A DNA stretch of 64,000 nt from Schinkia azotoformans LMG 9581 (GCF_000307855.1 NZ_AJLR01000040.1:1-64000); one strand, 5' to 3'. Positions 43,480 to 52,538 are shown, counted from the stretch's first letter. Numbers and translations: made by a program. The notes: a model not told the origin generated them from the letters alone.

Positions 43480-43540
43480 TGAGCCCGTAGGGTCGGGTAC
43501 TGCGTCCCAATTGGGCCAGAGAACCCGCCCCTTTGTCCAA
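43480..43540. repeat. Dispersed 30-bp element, copies 7 and 8 as an inverted pair
   Basis: TGAGCCCGTAGGGTCGGGTA begins copy 7 (43480-43509) and TTGGGCCAGAGAACCCGCCC begins copy 8 (43511-43540); they face each other. The pair lies between helD and nrnB. Confidence 0.78.
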
Positions 43541-43573
43541 TATTTTGGGTATACTATTTTTGAGGTGAAGATC

Positions 43574-44761
43574 ATGTATAAACTGTTGACACATAATGAT
43601 TTGGACGGCGTAAGCTGTGGGATTTTAGCAAAGCTGTCATTTGGTGATGAAGTGAATGTCCGCTATAATTCAAATGCCAGTCTTGATCGCGAAGTTGAAT
43701 CTTTTTTAATAAGTGAAGATAAGGATACATTTTTGTTGGTTACGGATTTGTCGGTTAATGATCAAAATGAAAAAGGGTTGGAGTTGTTTTACCAAGGAGG
43801 CGGTAAAGTACAGCTAATCGATCATCATAAAACAGCGCTCCATTTAAATAAATACAAGTGGGGTTATGTTGCAGTTGAAAATGACGAAGGCAAATTGAAT
43901 TCAGCCACCTCTTTATTTTATGAATACCTAATTTCAAAAAATCTTTTACAACGCTCGGAAGTACTTCACGAATTTGTTGAACTTGTTCGCCAGTACGATA
44001 CGTGGGAATGGGAGAAGAATGATAATCAACTAGCGCGAAGGCTTAATGCACTTTTTTATCTACTGTCTATTGAGGAATTTGAAGAAAAAATGATACACCG
44101 ATTACATACCAGTGATCATTTCTATTTCGACGATTTTGAAAAGAAAATTTTAGATATGGAAGATGATAAAATTGTCCGTTATATCCGCCGTAAAAGACGA
44201 GAACTTGTTCAAACCGAAATTGGCGGCTATTTTGCCGGAATTGTCTATGCTGAATCCTATCACTCTGAACTTGGAAATGAACTTGCAAAAGACAATCCTC
44301 ATCTGGACTATATCGCTATTTTAAATATGGGTGGAAAAAAATTAGGGTTTCGAACCATTCATGATCATGTAGATGTATCTGAAGTAGCGAGAAAATTCGG
44401 TGGCGGTGGACATGCAAAAGCATCAGGCTGTTCAATAACCGCTGATACTTACAAAAAATTTGTAGAGAATACATTTTCTTTGGAGCCATTACGAGTGGAT
44501 GCCCGGGAAAATCGTTTTAATTTAAAAGATTCTCCATTAGGTTCCTTATACAAGGATCGGAACGATGATATTTTCTTTATTTATCCTGAAAGTGATATGA
44601 ATTGGGTGATTGAAAGAAATAAAACTAAAATAAAGCAAACTTTTAACAGCTTTGTTGAGTCGGAAAAATATATCAAAAGAAAACATGAAGCATGGCTTGC
44701 TAAAGATGATGATTTTGTATCATTTTTAATGGGAGAAGTAAAGCGGGGAAGGAAAAACTAA
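43574..44761 (+). CDS. nrnB: NrnB-like DHH oligoribonuclease / phosphodiesterase
   Basis: A 395-residue DHH-superfamily phosphoesterase like B. subtilis NrnB (YngD, 399 residues), which degrades short RNA oligonucleotides and cAMP/cGMP-type substrates from the 3-prime end or nicked pieces. HNDLDGVSCG at the N-terminus (residues 7-16) holds the first metal ligands, IDHHKTAL is the DHH motif, and the C-terminal DHHA1 domain has RKFGGGGHAKASGC. GAGGTG lies six bases before ATG 43574; the longer frame upstream includes repeat sequence. Confidence 0.9.
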   Translation: MYKLLTHNDLDGVSCGILAKLSFGDEVNVRYNSNASLDREVESFLISEDKDTFLLVTDLSVNDQNEKGLELFYQGGGKVQLIDHHKTALHLNKYKWGYVAVENDEGKLNSATSLFYEYLISKNLLQRSEVLHEFVELVRQYDTWEWEKNDNQLARRLNALFYLLSIEEFEEKMIHRLHTSDHFYFDDFEKKILDMEDDKIVRYIRRKRRELVQTEIGGYFAGIVYAESYHSELGNELAKDNPHLDYIAILNMGGKKLGFRTIHDHVDVSEVARKFGGGGHAKASGCSITADTYKKFVENTFSLEPLRVDARENRFNLKDSPLGSLYKDRNDDIFFIYPESDMNWVIERNKTKIKQTFNSFVESEKYIKRKHEAWLAKDDDFVSFLMGEVKRGRKN

Positions 44762-44839
44762 TAAAGCGTTTTTTTCAATATGGTACAATGTAGAAATTAA
44801 AGAGAAAAATTCAATCTTCAAAGTTAAGGGTGGGGTTAG

Positions 44840-45265
44840 ATGAATAAAGAGATCGTAAATGAAAAATTTAAAAATGCGATTGACTCGTGTGAAAGCGGGT
44901 ATGGAAAATATTTTCTATCAAAGCTATTTGATTTAGATATTTCCTATACTGAGGATACATGTACGGTCGAATTTGATGTAGAAGATTTTATGTACAACCC
45001 GATGGAGGTTCTCCACGGTGGGGTAATTGCTTTTGTATTAGATGTTTCAATGGGACATTTATGTAAAAAAGTAATTGGAGCAGCTGTTACAGTTGAAATG
45101 AAGGTCCAATATATGAAGGCAGTAAAGACTGGAAAATTAACATGTACAGCGGAATTTCTGAAAAAAGGAAGAAATATTTCATTCTTAGAAACAAAGATGA
45201 TTGATGGGGATGGGAATATTGTTGCTTTAGCGACGGGAACATTTGCCAAGGTTAAACAACAATAA
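44840..45265 (+). CDS. PaaI-family hotdog thioesterase
   Basis: A 141-residue hotdog-fold acyl-CoA thioesterase. The hotdog helix and catalytic region reads LHGGVIAFVLDVSMGHL, with the strand VTVEMKVQYMKAVKTGKLTCTAEFLKKGRN typical of PaaI-type enzymes. It hydrolyses acyl-CoA or aryl-CoA thioesters; the substrate is unknown. GGGTGGGG precedes ATG. A terminator shared with the next convergent gene follows. Confidence 0.87.
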   Translation: MNKEIVNEKFKNAIDSCESGYGKYFLSKLFDLDISYTEDTCTVEFDVEDFMYNPMEVLHGGVIAFVLDVSMGHLCKKVIGAAVTVEMKVQYMKAVKTGKLTCTAEFLKKGRNISFLETKMIDGDGNIVALATGTFAKVKQQ

Positions 45266-45274
45266 GCTATCAAG

Positions 45275-45310
45275 AAACAGCACCACATTTTAAAGCATGT
45301 GGTGCTGTTT
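45275..45310. terminator. Bidirectional terminator overlapping the convergent stop codon
   Basis: AAACAGCACCACAT...ATGTGGTGCTGTTT is a 14-bp perfect stem; its right half encodes the last residues of the minus-strand membrane protein (HHML). Confidence 0.88.
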
Positions 45311-46519
45311 ATTTGTCCCAAAAGAAAGCCACAGAGTGATAACCCCCATTAATAATAATCCGCTCGCCGCAAACATCCCTTCCGTAAAAAATGGAATTCC
45401 GACGTGCTTAAGCCATTCCGAAAGACCTTGGCTAAATAATAATAATTCATTTAGAGCAAAACCAGTAATCAAAATGATAAATCCATTGGTCGATATTTTT
45501 GCCTTTGAGTCGATAAGATTCATCATAAGGTATTGTGTGATAATAAAAATGCTTACAAACCCTAAAAGAGTTAAATGAAGATAACCGATAACAATGCTTC
45601 TTGTTTCATATACGAGATCGGCCAAAGCCGGCGAAATCAAACCCAACTCGGCTGTACTCTTAATGAATAGCAATATCAAAGTGATCCATAAGCAGTTCAT
45701 CGTTAATTTTGAATAATACTGGCTGAGATCACCCCATATTTTTTTAAATGCAGCTAAAATAAATAAAATGCCTATCCATTGTCCGATACTCCCAATTATT
45801 GCGAGAGTTGGTATAATACTACCTAAATTAATAAAAAGGATGCTTAAAAAATATCCTGGAAAAAGAGAAAGGAAATAAATCCAAAATCCAAGCTTCAAAG
45901 TGGAACCTTCGATTGGAATCTTTTTCATATGTATTATAATGATAAATAACCCAATTAAAAATAACGTAAGCCAACCATTGTACTGAAAGTGTAAATAGAA
46001 ATACATGGCCATATCAAAATAATAAGTATCTTTTAATCCGGTCGCAGATGTAAGCCCGAGCATATAGGGACCAATAGAGGATATGACTAATGCCAGTAAA
46101 GCACTGTTGATAAATAATTTTCCGGACTTCGGCATGTCGGTCTCTTTTTTCAAGATTTTATACATAAAGACAGCTGCCCAATATTCAATAAAGATATGAA
46201 GGGTTGCAAATATTATCGATAGGACATTATACCCTTGATATAAAAAGGCAATGAACATAAGAAGAGAGACTATACATAGAGAAAATAAGATGGATATGGC
46301 TTGTTTCTTTTGTTTAACCTTTTTCCAAAATATTGAAAGAAAAATAACGAATGCACCAATAAATGCCCATCCTAACATCGCTAAATGAGAATGGCCGTGT
46401 AAAATATGTGTATAGGGAACAATCTCATTTTGCTTAATAAAGAAAAATCGCATCCATACGCCAGATAAAGCAGTTAGAAAAAAGAATAAAAATGTAAAAT
46501 GAATGAAAACTCTGGGCAA
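45290..46519 (-). CDS. Twelve-pass membrane protein, distant heme-copper-oxidase-like
   Basis: A 409-residue protein with about twelve hydrophobic segments. Segment 2 begins THILHGHSHLAMLGWAFIGAF, and a middle segment has YFYLHFQYNGWLTLFL, with further lone histidines (YLHLTLLGF). The placement of histidines in helix 2 and later helices is reminiscent of subunit I of heme-copper oxidases or of NnrS, but the GHFH and HH metal motifs are missing, so it cannot be a normal oxidase. It may bind heme. No oxidase genes adjoin. Function is unknown. Confidence 0.6.
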   Translation of the reverse strand: MPRVFIHFTFLFFFLTALSGVWMRFFFIKQNEIVPYTHILHGHSHLAMLGWAFIGAFVIFLSIFWKKVKQKKQAISILFSLCIVSLLMFIAFLYQGYNVLSIIFATLHIFIEYWAAVFMYKILKKETDMPKSGKLFINSALLALVISSIGPYMLGLTSATGLKDTYYFDMAMYFYLHFQYNGWLTLFLIGLFIIIIHMKKIPIEGSTLKLGFWIYFLSLFPGYFLSILFINLGSIIPTLAIIGSIGQWIGILFILAAFKKIWGDLSQYYSKLTMNCLWITLILLFIKSTAELGLISPALADLVYETRSIVIGYLHLTLLGFVSIFIITQYLMMNLIDSKAKISTNGFIILITGFALNELLLFSQGLSEWLKHVGIPFFTEGMFAASGLLLMGVITLWLSFGTNKQHHML

Positions 46520-46653
46520 GACTATTCACTCCTTTATTTGGGCTCATATTTTTATAATATACTATTTAAATCAATAATTTCATATTCATAGTAGAAATAC
46601 TACTAATAATGTCACTATTTTTTGACGATTTTAAGAACTTTGGAGGTTTTTTG

Positions 46654-47211
46654 ATGTCTAATTTATCGCATTATTTTATAGCCATTCCACTCAACCATGC
46701 TTTGAAGGATTATTTTTCAATATGGCAAGATTCTCTGAAAGAACAGTTACCATATAAGCAATGGCCACATAAAGAGGATTTGCACATAACCTTAAAATTT
46801 TTAGGGCCGGTAGAGCCTAATAAACTTAACGACCTGATAAACAAACTAAAAGGAATCGAGCAACTTAAAGAGTTTGAATTAACTGTTGGAACGATAGGTA
46901 CATTCGGGAATCCGCTAAAACCTCGAGTTCTTTGGGCTGGGGTTGAAAAAACGGATGAATTAGTGGTTTTACATAATCAGGTTGAGGAATGTGCAGAAAG
47001 GGTAGGATTTGCCAAAGAAAATAGAGAGTACCGACCGCATATCACACTTGCCAAAAAGTGGGCGGAGGGCAGGAACAATGGTTCGTTGGCCGGTATTAAA
47101 AATAGCTATAATGATCAACGAAAATTGTATGTAAAAGAAGTTGTCATTTATCAAATCTTTCCGAGCAAAAGCCCGAAATATGAGATTATCCAATCCTATC
47201 ATTTGGCTTAA
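46654..47211 (+). CDS. thpR: RNA 2',3'-cyclic phosphodiesterase
   Basis: A 185-residue 2H phosphoesterase, formerly 2'-5' RNA ligase, like B. subtilis YtlP. The two HxTx motifs are HITLKFLG (about residue 47) and HITLAKKW (about residue 132), which form the active site. It opens 2',3'-cyclic phosphate ends of RNA in the cytoplasm. GGAGG lies seven bases before ATG 46654; the longer open frame upstream lacks a ribosome site. Confidence 0.92.
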   Translation: MSNLSHYFIAIPLNHALKDYFSIWQDSLKEQLPYKQWPHKEDLHITLKFLGPVEPNKLNDLINKLKGIEQLKEFELTVGTIGTFGNPLKPRVLWAGVEKTDELVVLHNQVEECAERVGFAKENREYRPHITLAKKWAEGRNNGSLAGIKNSYNDQRKLYVKEVVIYQIFPSKSPKYEIIQSYHLA

Positions 47212-47368
47212 TAGTTGGCTAATCATCCAACATATGGAATTATAGATGCTTTTTGGTTTAATTTGTTGAAAAAGTTAAAAAATTATAAGATAATAAATTT
47301 ACTAGTTAGTAATTGGAAAAATTGTTAGAAAACGTTTACATTCTTTGGCGTTTAAAGGAGAAATAGAG

Positions 47369-48199
47369 ATGACAGCTATTGCTTTTTTTTCAATTCTTGT
47401 AGCAATCATTATCTTTATAAAAAATCGAATATTACATAAACGTATACAAGAATTGAATGCAATCAATAAGCTATTAACTATAGAAAATGAAAATCATATG
47501 ACTACAGTTCAAAGCCTGCAAGAGGAAATGAATAAGCTAACACAAATTAAGACTGTAAGTGAAATTGCCGCTAGCATTTCCCATGAAGTAAGAAATCCAT
47601 TAACGGTTACAAGAGGATTTACGCAATTACTTAGAGATGGTAGTCTATCAGATGAGCAAAGAAATCAATACATAAGGTTAAGTTTAGAGGAATTAGACCG
47701 GGCAGAGCGGATTATTGGCGATTATCTTACTTTTGCAAAACCATCTATCGAAAATGAAGAAGTATTGCATTTAGATAAGGAAATTAAATACATAGTTCAA
47801 GTCATCAAACCGTATGCTACTTTGAACGATATAACCGTTGAAGTTAATATGGAAGATTGTCAGTACACTATTTTAGGAGAAAAGCAAAAGCTTCATCAAT
47901 CCCTGCTTAACATTGTTAAAAATGGAATTGAGGCAATGGAGAGAAAGGGAAAAATATCGATTGAATTAAAGAAATACAACGATCTCGCGCAATTAATCAT
48001 TGAGGACAATGGCAAGGGAATGTCCAAGGAACAGATCAATAAAATTGGTACTCCTTATTTTTCAACAAAAGAAAAGGGGACTGGTCTTGGTACAATGGTT
48101 GCCTTTAATATAATAAAAGCTATGCAAGGTGATTACACAATAGAGAGTCAAATAGGGAAAGGCACGAGCTTTTGCATTACTTTTCCGTTGGTAGAATAA
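47369..48199 (+). CDS. Sensor histidine kinase, KinB/sporulation-kinase-like
   Basis: A 276-residue histidine kinase with one N-terminal membrane segment (residues 3-21), a short coiled coil, the HisKA domain (ISHEVRNPLTVTRGF, phosphorylated His about 79) and an HATPase_c domain (VKNGIEAM, IEDNGKGM, FSTKEKGTGLGTMV). It lacks an extracellular sensor and resembles the kinases that feed the sporulation phosphorelay. No response regulator is adjacent. AAAGGAG lies eight bases before ATG. A cre-like site (AGAAAACGTTTACA) at 47327-47340 hints at catabolite control. Confidence 0.87.
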   Translation: MTAIAFFSILVAIIIFIKNRILHKRIQELNAINKLLTIENENHMTTVQSLQEEMNKLTQIKTVSEIAASISHEVRNPLTVTRGFTQLLRDGSLSDEQRNQYIRLSLEELDRAERIIGDYLTFAKPSIENEEVLHLDKEIKYIVQVIKPYATLNDITVEVNMEDCQYTILGEKQKLHQSLLNIVKNGIEAMERKGKISIELKKYNDLAQLIIEDNGKGMSKEQINKIGTPYFSTKEKGTGLGTMVAFNIIKAMQGDYTIESQIGKGTSFCITFPLVE

Positions 48200-48242
48200 A
48201 GACAAAATCTTATATGGGGTTATAGGGACATGCCATGAGAGA

Positions 48243-48963
48243 ATTAAATATAGAACAATCAGAGCTGTTGAACGAGCCATTCAAATTTTGAATTGTTTTA
48301 GTTTTGAGAAGTCTGTGTTATCGATTGATGAAATCATGGCTAAAACAAAACTTGCTAAAGCTACTATCTATCGATTACTGTGGACACCTTGAGCGTAATG
48401 ATCTTGTCGGGTACGATCAGTCGTTAAATAAATACAGGCTTAGCAACAAACCATTGGAGTATGGTGGAATCGTTCTCGCCAATTTGGATATTAGGAGAGA
48501 AGCAGATCCTTACATGCAGGATTTGCATGAACAGACGGGATATTCCATCATACTCGCTACACGGCAGGACGAATCAATTCAATATTTAGTAAGGTACGAT
48601 AGTGATGAAGGCTTAATGCCAACCAATTTTGTTGGGAGAAGGCGAACATTGCATAACGGTGCTTTAGGTATTGTTTTACTATCCTATATGGATGAGGAAT
48701 TCGTTTACGACTTTCTAAAACGTTATCCATTGGAACAACATACATGTAATATCGTGATTTCCCGATCAAAAAACGACGATGAATATAATGTGAGAAGCTA
48801 CTTCCTATTTAAGCGAAGCAGAGGCTCTAATACAGATATTGAAGAAATGTTTGGAGAACGTCATGATCTCATTCGTAAAGAAACGGACGGCTGGAAAATT
48901 GCACGTAGAATTATTATTCCTGACCAAGCTGTGATTACGACAATGAATATGGCCATGTTTTTA
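48243..48963 (+). pseudogene. IclR regulator fused to ring-hydroxylating dioxygenase beta subunit, deletion scar
   Basis: From 48243 a frame encodes an IclR-type helix-turn-helix (TIRAVERAIQILNCFSFE, AKATIYRLLW). At about 48387 an extra C shifts the frame; the next frame continues LERNDLVGYDQ and part of the IclR effector domain to about 48744. There it passes, in frame, into the C-terminal half of an aromatic-ring-hydroxylating dioxygenase small subunit (YNVRSYFLFKRSRG, GWKIARRIIIPDQAVITTMN). No ATG in frame precedes the IclR part. A TTTT tract before 48963 abolishes the small subunit stop, and the frame runs on into the next gene. A deletion removed the catabolic genes in between. Confidence 0.85.
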
Positions 48964-48968
48964 ACAAA

Positions 48969-48998
48969 AACCCCCGTGGATCCTATTTCACGGGGGTT
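48969..48998. terminator. Bidirectional terminator
   Basis: AACCCCCGTG...CACGGGGGTT, a 10-bp GC-rich stem between the dioxygenase remnant and the convergent antiporter gene. Confidence 0.88.
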
Positions 48999-49005
48999 AT
49001 CAATG

Positions 49006-50181
49006 TTATACTTTGGAATAAACAGTAGAACTTTCTTGCTGTTCTCCTATTACTTTTTTATCCTGATACAATATTTTAAGTAGAGGAGGAGTAACGAGTG
49101 TAGTTACAAGCACTACAATAATTAAGACAGTAAACATTTGAGATTCAATTATCTTATGTTCGATGCTTAATGCAGCAAGTATTAAGGCAACTTCGCCGCG
49201 GGAGACCATCCCCGCACCGACTTGAAGCGAGCTTTTCCACTTATAGCCTGCTAACTTAGCTCCGAGACCGCTTCCAACCATTTTCGATAAAATCGCCATT
49301 ATACTAAGACCAATTATTAACCATAGATACTCAGATACACCGTTTAATTGGGCACTAAAGCCAATACTAACAAAAAAGATTGGTACAAATAAGGAATAGC
49401 CAACAACCTCAACTTTTTCCATAATCTTATGACCTAAATCAGTAGTACCAATTGAAATCCCAGCAAAATAAGCACCAATGATTTCAGCCACACCATTATA
49501 TTCGGCAAAATAAGCAAATAACAAGCAGATAATCAGCGCGCCACCGACAGGTGCCTGCGGGACAGCCATTCTAGATAATAGACTAATCGTCCATGGTATA
49601 ACCTTCCACATCAGAAGAATAGCAATAGAAAAGAAGACTACCTTCTTCAAAAGGACTGTACTAAGACTGACATCGCCACCCATAAAGCTCATAACCACAG
49701 CCAAAAGGACGATGACTACTATATCATCCAATACAGCTGCTCCTAGGATTGCCATTCCTTCCTTCGTTTTCAGTTTTCCCATTTCACGTAACGATTGTAC
49801 CGATATACTAACACTTGTAGCCGTTAGCACTAAACCGAAAAAGATAGACTCATAAAAGCCTAGACCTAATAGAACACCAGAATAATAACCAGCGATTAAA
49901 GGGAGAATAATCCCGCCAAAACCAACATAAGTTGAAGCTTTAATATTTTGTTTGAATTCTTTGATATCTGTCTCAAGTCCAGCAATGAACATTAAGATAA
50001 TAACCCCAAGTGTGCTCATTTCGTCAATGAAGTCATTGCCTTCAACGAACCCAAAGACAGCTGGACCAATTAAGATTCCGGCAATTAATTGTCCAAGAAC
50101 AGAGGGTTGTCCTAATTTTACACTAATACTGCCTGCGATTTTAGCAGTTATTAAAATAATTGCTAACTGTAATATAATCAT
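49006..50181 (-). CDS. Na+/H+ antiporter, CPA2 (NapA/KefB-like)
   Basis: A 391-residue monovalent cation:proton antiporter with 12-13 transmembrane segments. The central motif is AAVLDDIVVIVL, where the Asp pair carries the ions, and QPSVLGQLIAGILIGP near the N-terminus is the conserved first-helix sequence. It exports Na+ or K+ in exchange for protons. AAAGGTGGGG lies nine to ten bases before ATG. The start region overlaps the 3-prime end of a truncated anti-sigma gene by 41 bp. Confidence 0.9.
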   Translation of the reverse strand: MIILQLAIILITAKIAGSISVKLGQPSVLGQLIAGILIGPAVFGFVEGNDFIDEMSTLGVIILMFIAGLETDIKEFKQNIKASTYVGFGGIILPLIAGYYSGVLLGLGFYESIFFGLVLTATSVSISVQSLREMGKLKTKEGMAILGAAVLDDIVVIVLLAVVMSFMGGDVSLSTVLLKKVVFFSIAILLMWKVIPWTISLLSRMAVPQAPVGGALIICLLFAYFAEYNGVAEIIGAYFAGISIGTTDLGHKIMEKVEVVGYSLFVPIFFVSIGFSAQLNGVSEYLWLIIGLSIMAILSKMVGSGLGAKLAGYKWKSSLQVGAGMVSRGEVALILAALSIEHKIIESQMFTVLIIVVLVTTLVTPPLLKILYQDKKVIGEQQESSTVYSKV

Positions 50182-50587
50182 AATTTACATTTCCCCACCT
50201 TTTGCTAGTTTCAAGATTGAATGTAGTTTCTTTTTCGATCGGCATTTCTTTGTCAACAGGCTGAGGTTCAAAATCTTTCTTTATAAACATCCATAATAAA
50301 AATGTTAAGAAAACGATGAGACAAACCCCAAAAATAGCGGAGTTTCGCTTCCATTTCGTAATTCTGTTTATAAAAGCTAGCTCTTGGGGAGAGGAATTGC
50401 TTTTACTACCTAATGATCTTTGTAGTTTCAAATCAAACTGTTTGCTCTTAAGTAATTCAGTTTTAAGGGCACTGCATTCTTTACATGTAGCAAGATGTGA
50501 TTCTACGTAAACTTGCGATTCCTTCGAAAGTTCTTGATCAATATATAGCGGTAAAAGATCCTGAACGATCTCACATTGATTCGTCAT
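50141..50587 (-). CDS. Anti-sigma factor, truncated
   Basis: The 148-residue protein starts with a zinc-binding anti-sigma domain (QDLLPLYIDQELS, VESHLATCKECSAL, the HxxxCxxC motif), then a membrane segment near residues 83-100. After about residue 120 the sequence (ETSKRWGNVNYDYITVSNYF) is only the antiporter leader and start read in another frame, so the extracellular domain has been lost. The start is the ATG after GAGGTGG, 17 bp inside the sigma gene, so the two are coupled. The cytoplasmic part could still bind the sigma factor. Confidence 0.75.
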   Translation of the reverse strand: MTNQCEIVQDLLPLYIDQELSKESQVYVESHLATCKECSALKTELLKSKQFDLKLQRSLGSKSNSSPQELAFINRITKWKRNSAIFGVCLIVFLTFLLWMFIKKDFEPQPVDKEMPIEKETTFNLETSKRWGNVNYDYITVSNYFNNC

Positions 50588-51140
50588 AAAAAACCACCTC
50601 ATTTTTGTATAAATCTCTAAACTTTTGCTTAGCTCTATACAAAAGCACTTTTGTTGTCTGGGGTGTTTTATTTAAAATTTCGGCAATTTCAACATGTGAT
50701 AGACCATGAACTTCTTTAAAAATCAGAACATCACGATAATCCTCGGGCAGTTTCGTTAGAATATCCTGGACATCCTTTTTGGTTTGTTTTTGCAATGAAA
50801 CGGTTTGCGGATCAAAAGAGTGATCGCCTTGCTCGTTTACATCCTCATCGTCAAACAGATTCCGATCCTTCACCCAGGATCTCACTTTATTCCGATATAT
50901 ATTTCGTGCAATTTGTAAGAGCCAAGTCTTTAAACTTGAATTACCTTTAAAACGATGAATCGATGTAACAGCTTGAAAGAAGGTTTCTTGCGTTAGCTCC
51001 TCACTCACATCTTGTGAGCCTGTAACCTTCAAAAAATACGTATAAACAATCGCGCGATGATTATGATAAAAGTCAGTTAAATCATCCATGATAGAATGTT
51101 TAACCTTTTTCCCATTTCGAAATGAGTCAAAAAGAGCCAA
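50571..51140 (-). CDS. ECF-type sigma factor
   Basis: A 189-residue extracytoplasmic function sigma-70 factor. Region 2 covers about residues 18-90 (FYHNHRAIVYTYFLKVTGSQDVSEELTQETF, FKGNSSLKTWLLQIARNIYR) and region 4 about 120-178 (LPEDYRDVLIFKEVHGLSHVEIAEILNKTPQTTKVLLYRAKQKFRD). It directs RNA polymerase to stress promoters when released from its anti-sigma factor, which is encoded immediately downstream with overlap. AAAGGAGGAGG precedes a TTG start. The signal and targets are unknown. Confidence 0.9.
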   Translation of the reverse strand: MALFDSFRNGKKVKHSIMDDLTDFYHNHRAIVYTYFLKVTGSQDVSEELTQETFFQAVTSIHRFKGNSSLKTWLLQIARNIYRNKVRSWVKDRNLFDDEDVNEQGDHSFDPQTVSLQKQTKKDVQDILTKLPEDYRDVLIFKEVHGLSHVEIAEILNKTPQTTKVLLYRAKQKFRDLYKNEVVFYDESM

Positions 51141-51218
51141 GCAATCCTCCTCCTTTCCCCTCAGCCATGTAGTAACAAAAACATGTAAAAGGTTACAGTG
51201 GAATTTTAAAAAAATAAA

Positions 51219-51250
51219 AACCTTTTAAGGAAAAAAATCCCCAAAAGGTT
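51219..51250 (-). terminator. Terminator after the full-length anti-sigma gene
   Basis: AACCTTTT...AAAAGGTT followed on the minus strand by TTTATTTTTTT. Confidence 0.75.
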
Positions 51251-51257
51251 AATCTTA

Positions 51258-52325
51258 TCAGGAAATCATAAATTTATAATGCATTCCAGGAATAATTAGA
51301 ACGGCATGCTTTACATTTAAAGTGAGCGGGCTTTTCATATCTTTATAGATTGGAATCGAAAAAATTCGTTGCTTGTCATTTTGAAAGTCTATTTTAGGCT
51401 CTTTACTCCAATTCTTTTCATTTTCGTCCGTAATATTGAAACTCAACTCGTATAATCCTACTTTAGAAATTTCATCAAGTTGTTTATAGTAAACATCTAT
51501 TTTTGAATCATTTATCACAGCTTTTTCTATTAAAAACCGTACGTTATTCACCGAAATTTCTTTGTTGATTACCGTTTCTTTATCTTGCAGAAGTGGAATG
51601 AAGATTCCCGGTGTTTTATAAAATACAGCTAAATTGGGGAGCTCGACACCGATGAATTCTGTATTTTTTTCAATACCAGATAGTGTCCAAGTTTCTTCAA
51701 GAATGGAATTGCCAAAATTACTTTTATTCTCCTTGTTTGTCAGGACTGTATTGTTCGTTAAATCCATAGCAATTAATGTATTAGGCCAGTAAATATCTTC
51801 CTGGACAAAATCAATATTTGGATTAGACCATTGGTATGTATAAGAAAAGATGGTTTCATTAGTAGAAATTTGTTTTGTCTTTAACTGTAGATCCAAACCC
51901 GAATTTTTCATGATCTGTTCTTGGGGAGGAGATAATGATACTAACTCGCTATCAAGTTTAACCAGTTCCTGATTTGCCTTATTCTGTTTGGCTTGCCACT
52001 TTTCTTCGGCACGTTCTTTACTTAAATACCAACTCCCGATCGTGAACGATAATAAAAATGCTGTTATATATAACATGATTTTTTTTCGATATTTGCTTAC
52101 TCTTGTAATAAAAGCAACTTCACTTTGCTTTGTATTGTCTTCATTTATTTCTTCATCATGAAATGCGATGGAAAAGTCCTTGTCATCACGTAATCCCGTA
52201 AGTTCAGCTCGACATTCATCACATTCTTGTAAATGCTCCTCGATGATTTCCTTTGCTTTTGAATCAACCATGTCATCTATGTATAGGCTTAGCAATTCCT
52301 TCACCAAAATATGTCTTTCTTGCAA
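51258..52325 (-). CDS. Full-length membrane anti-sigma factor
   Basis: A 355-residue protein with an N-terminal zinc anti-sigma domain (LLSLYIDDMVD, EEHLQECDECRAEL), one membrane segment (about residues 83-103) and a large extracellular part of about 240 residues, which may be a DUF4179-like sensor. It lies upstream of the ECF sigma gene on the same strand but a terminator separates them. TTG start with GGAGGTG six bases upstream; the longer frame has no better site. It either controls the adjacent sigma factor with the truncated copy or a sigma factor elsewhere. Confidence 0.82.
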   Translation of the reverse strand: MQERHILVKELLSLYIDDMVDSKAKEIIEEHLQECDECRAELTGLRDDKDFSIAFHDEEINEDNTKQSEVAFITRVSKYRKKIMLYITAFLLSFTIGSWYLSKERAEEKWQAKQNKANQELVKLDSELVSLSPPQEQIMKNSGLDLQLKTKQISTNETIFSYTYQWSNPNIDFVQEDIYWPNTLIAMDLTNNTVLTNKENKSNFGNSILEETWTLSGIEKNTEFIGVELPNLAVFYKTPGIFIPLLQDKETVINKEISVNNVRFLIEKAVINDSKIDVYYKQLDEISKVGLYELSFNITDENEKNWSKEPKIDFQNDKQRIFSIPIYKDMKSPLTLNVKHAVLIIPGMHYKFMIS

Positions 52326-52538
52326 AAAAAACACCTCCACAACAAAAGCGAGAGTTATAAAATTTATTCTCCCGCTCCGAAATTCCTTTTCCTTACTACT
52401 CTTGCATCCGATTATAACATATGTGCAGAATTCTTCCTATAATATTGTCTATATGATCATTCCTAGAAACTTGAGAGTTATTCACTTACAAGTTATGATT
52501 TGAATTAGTCCTTCTTAATTAACGGTGGTGAAGTAAAT

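Noticed and set aside
48964-49083. C-terminal extension of the IclR-dioxygenase frame
   Set aside because: Reads through a strong terminator and into the antisense of the antiporter gene.
51141-51218. Second sigma factor for the full-length anti-sigma protein
   Set aside because: No coding sequence upstream or downstream of that gene other than the one ECF sigma gene.
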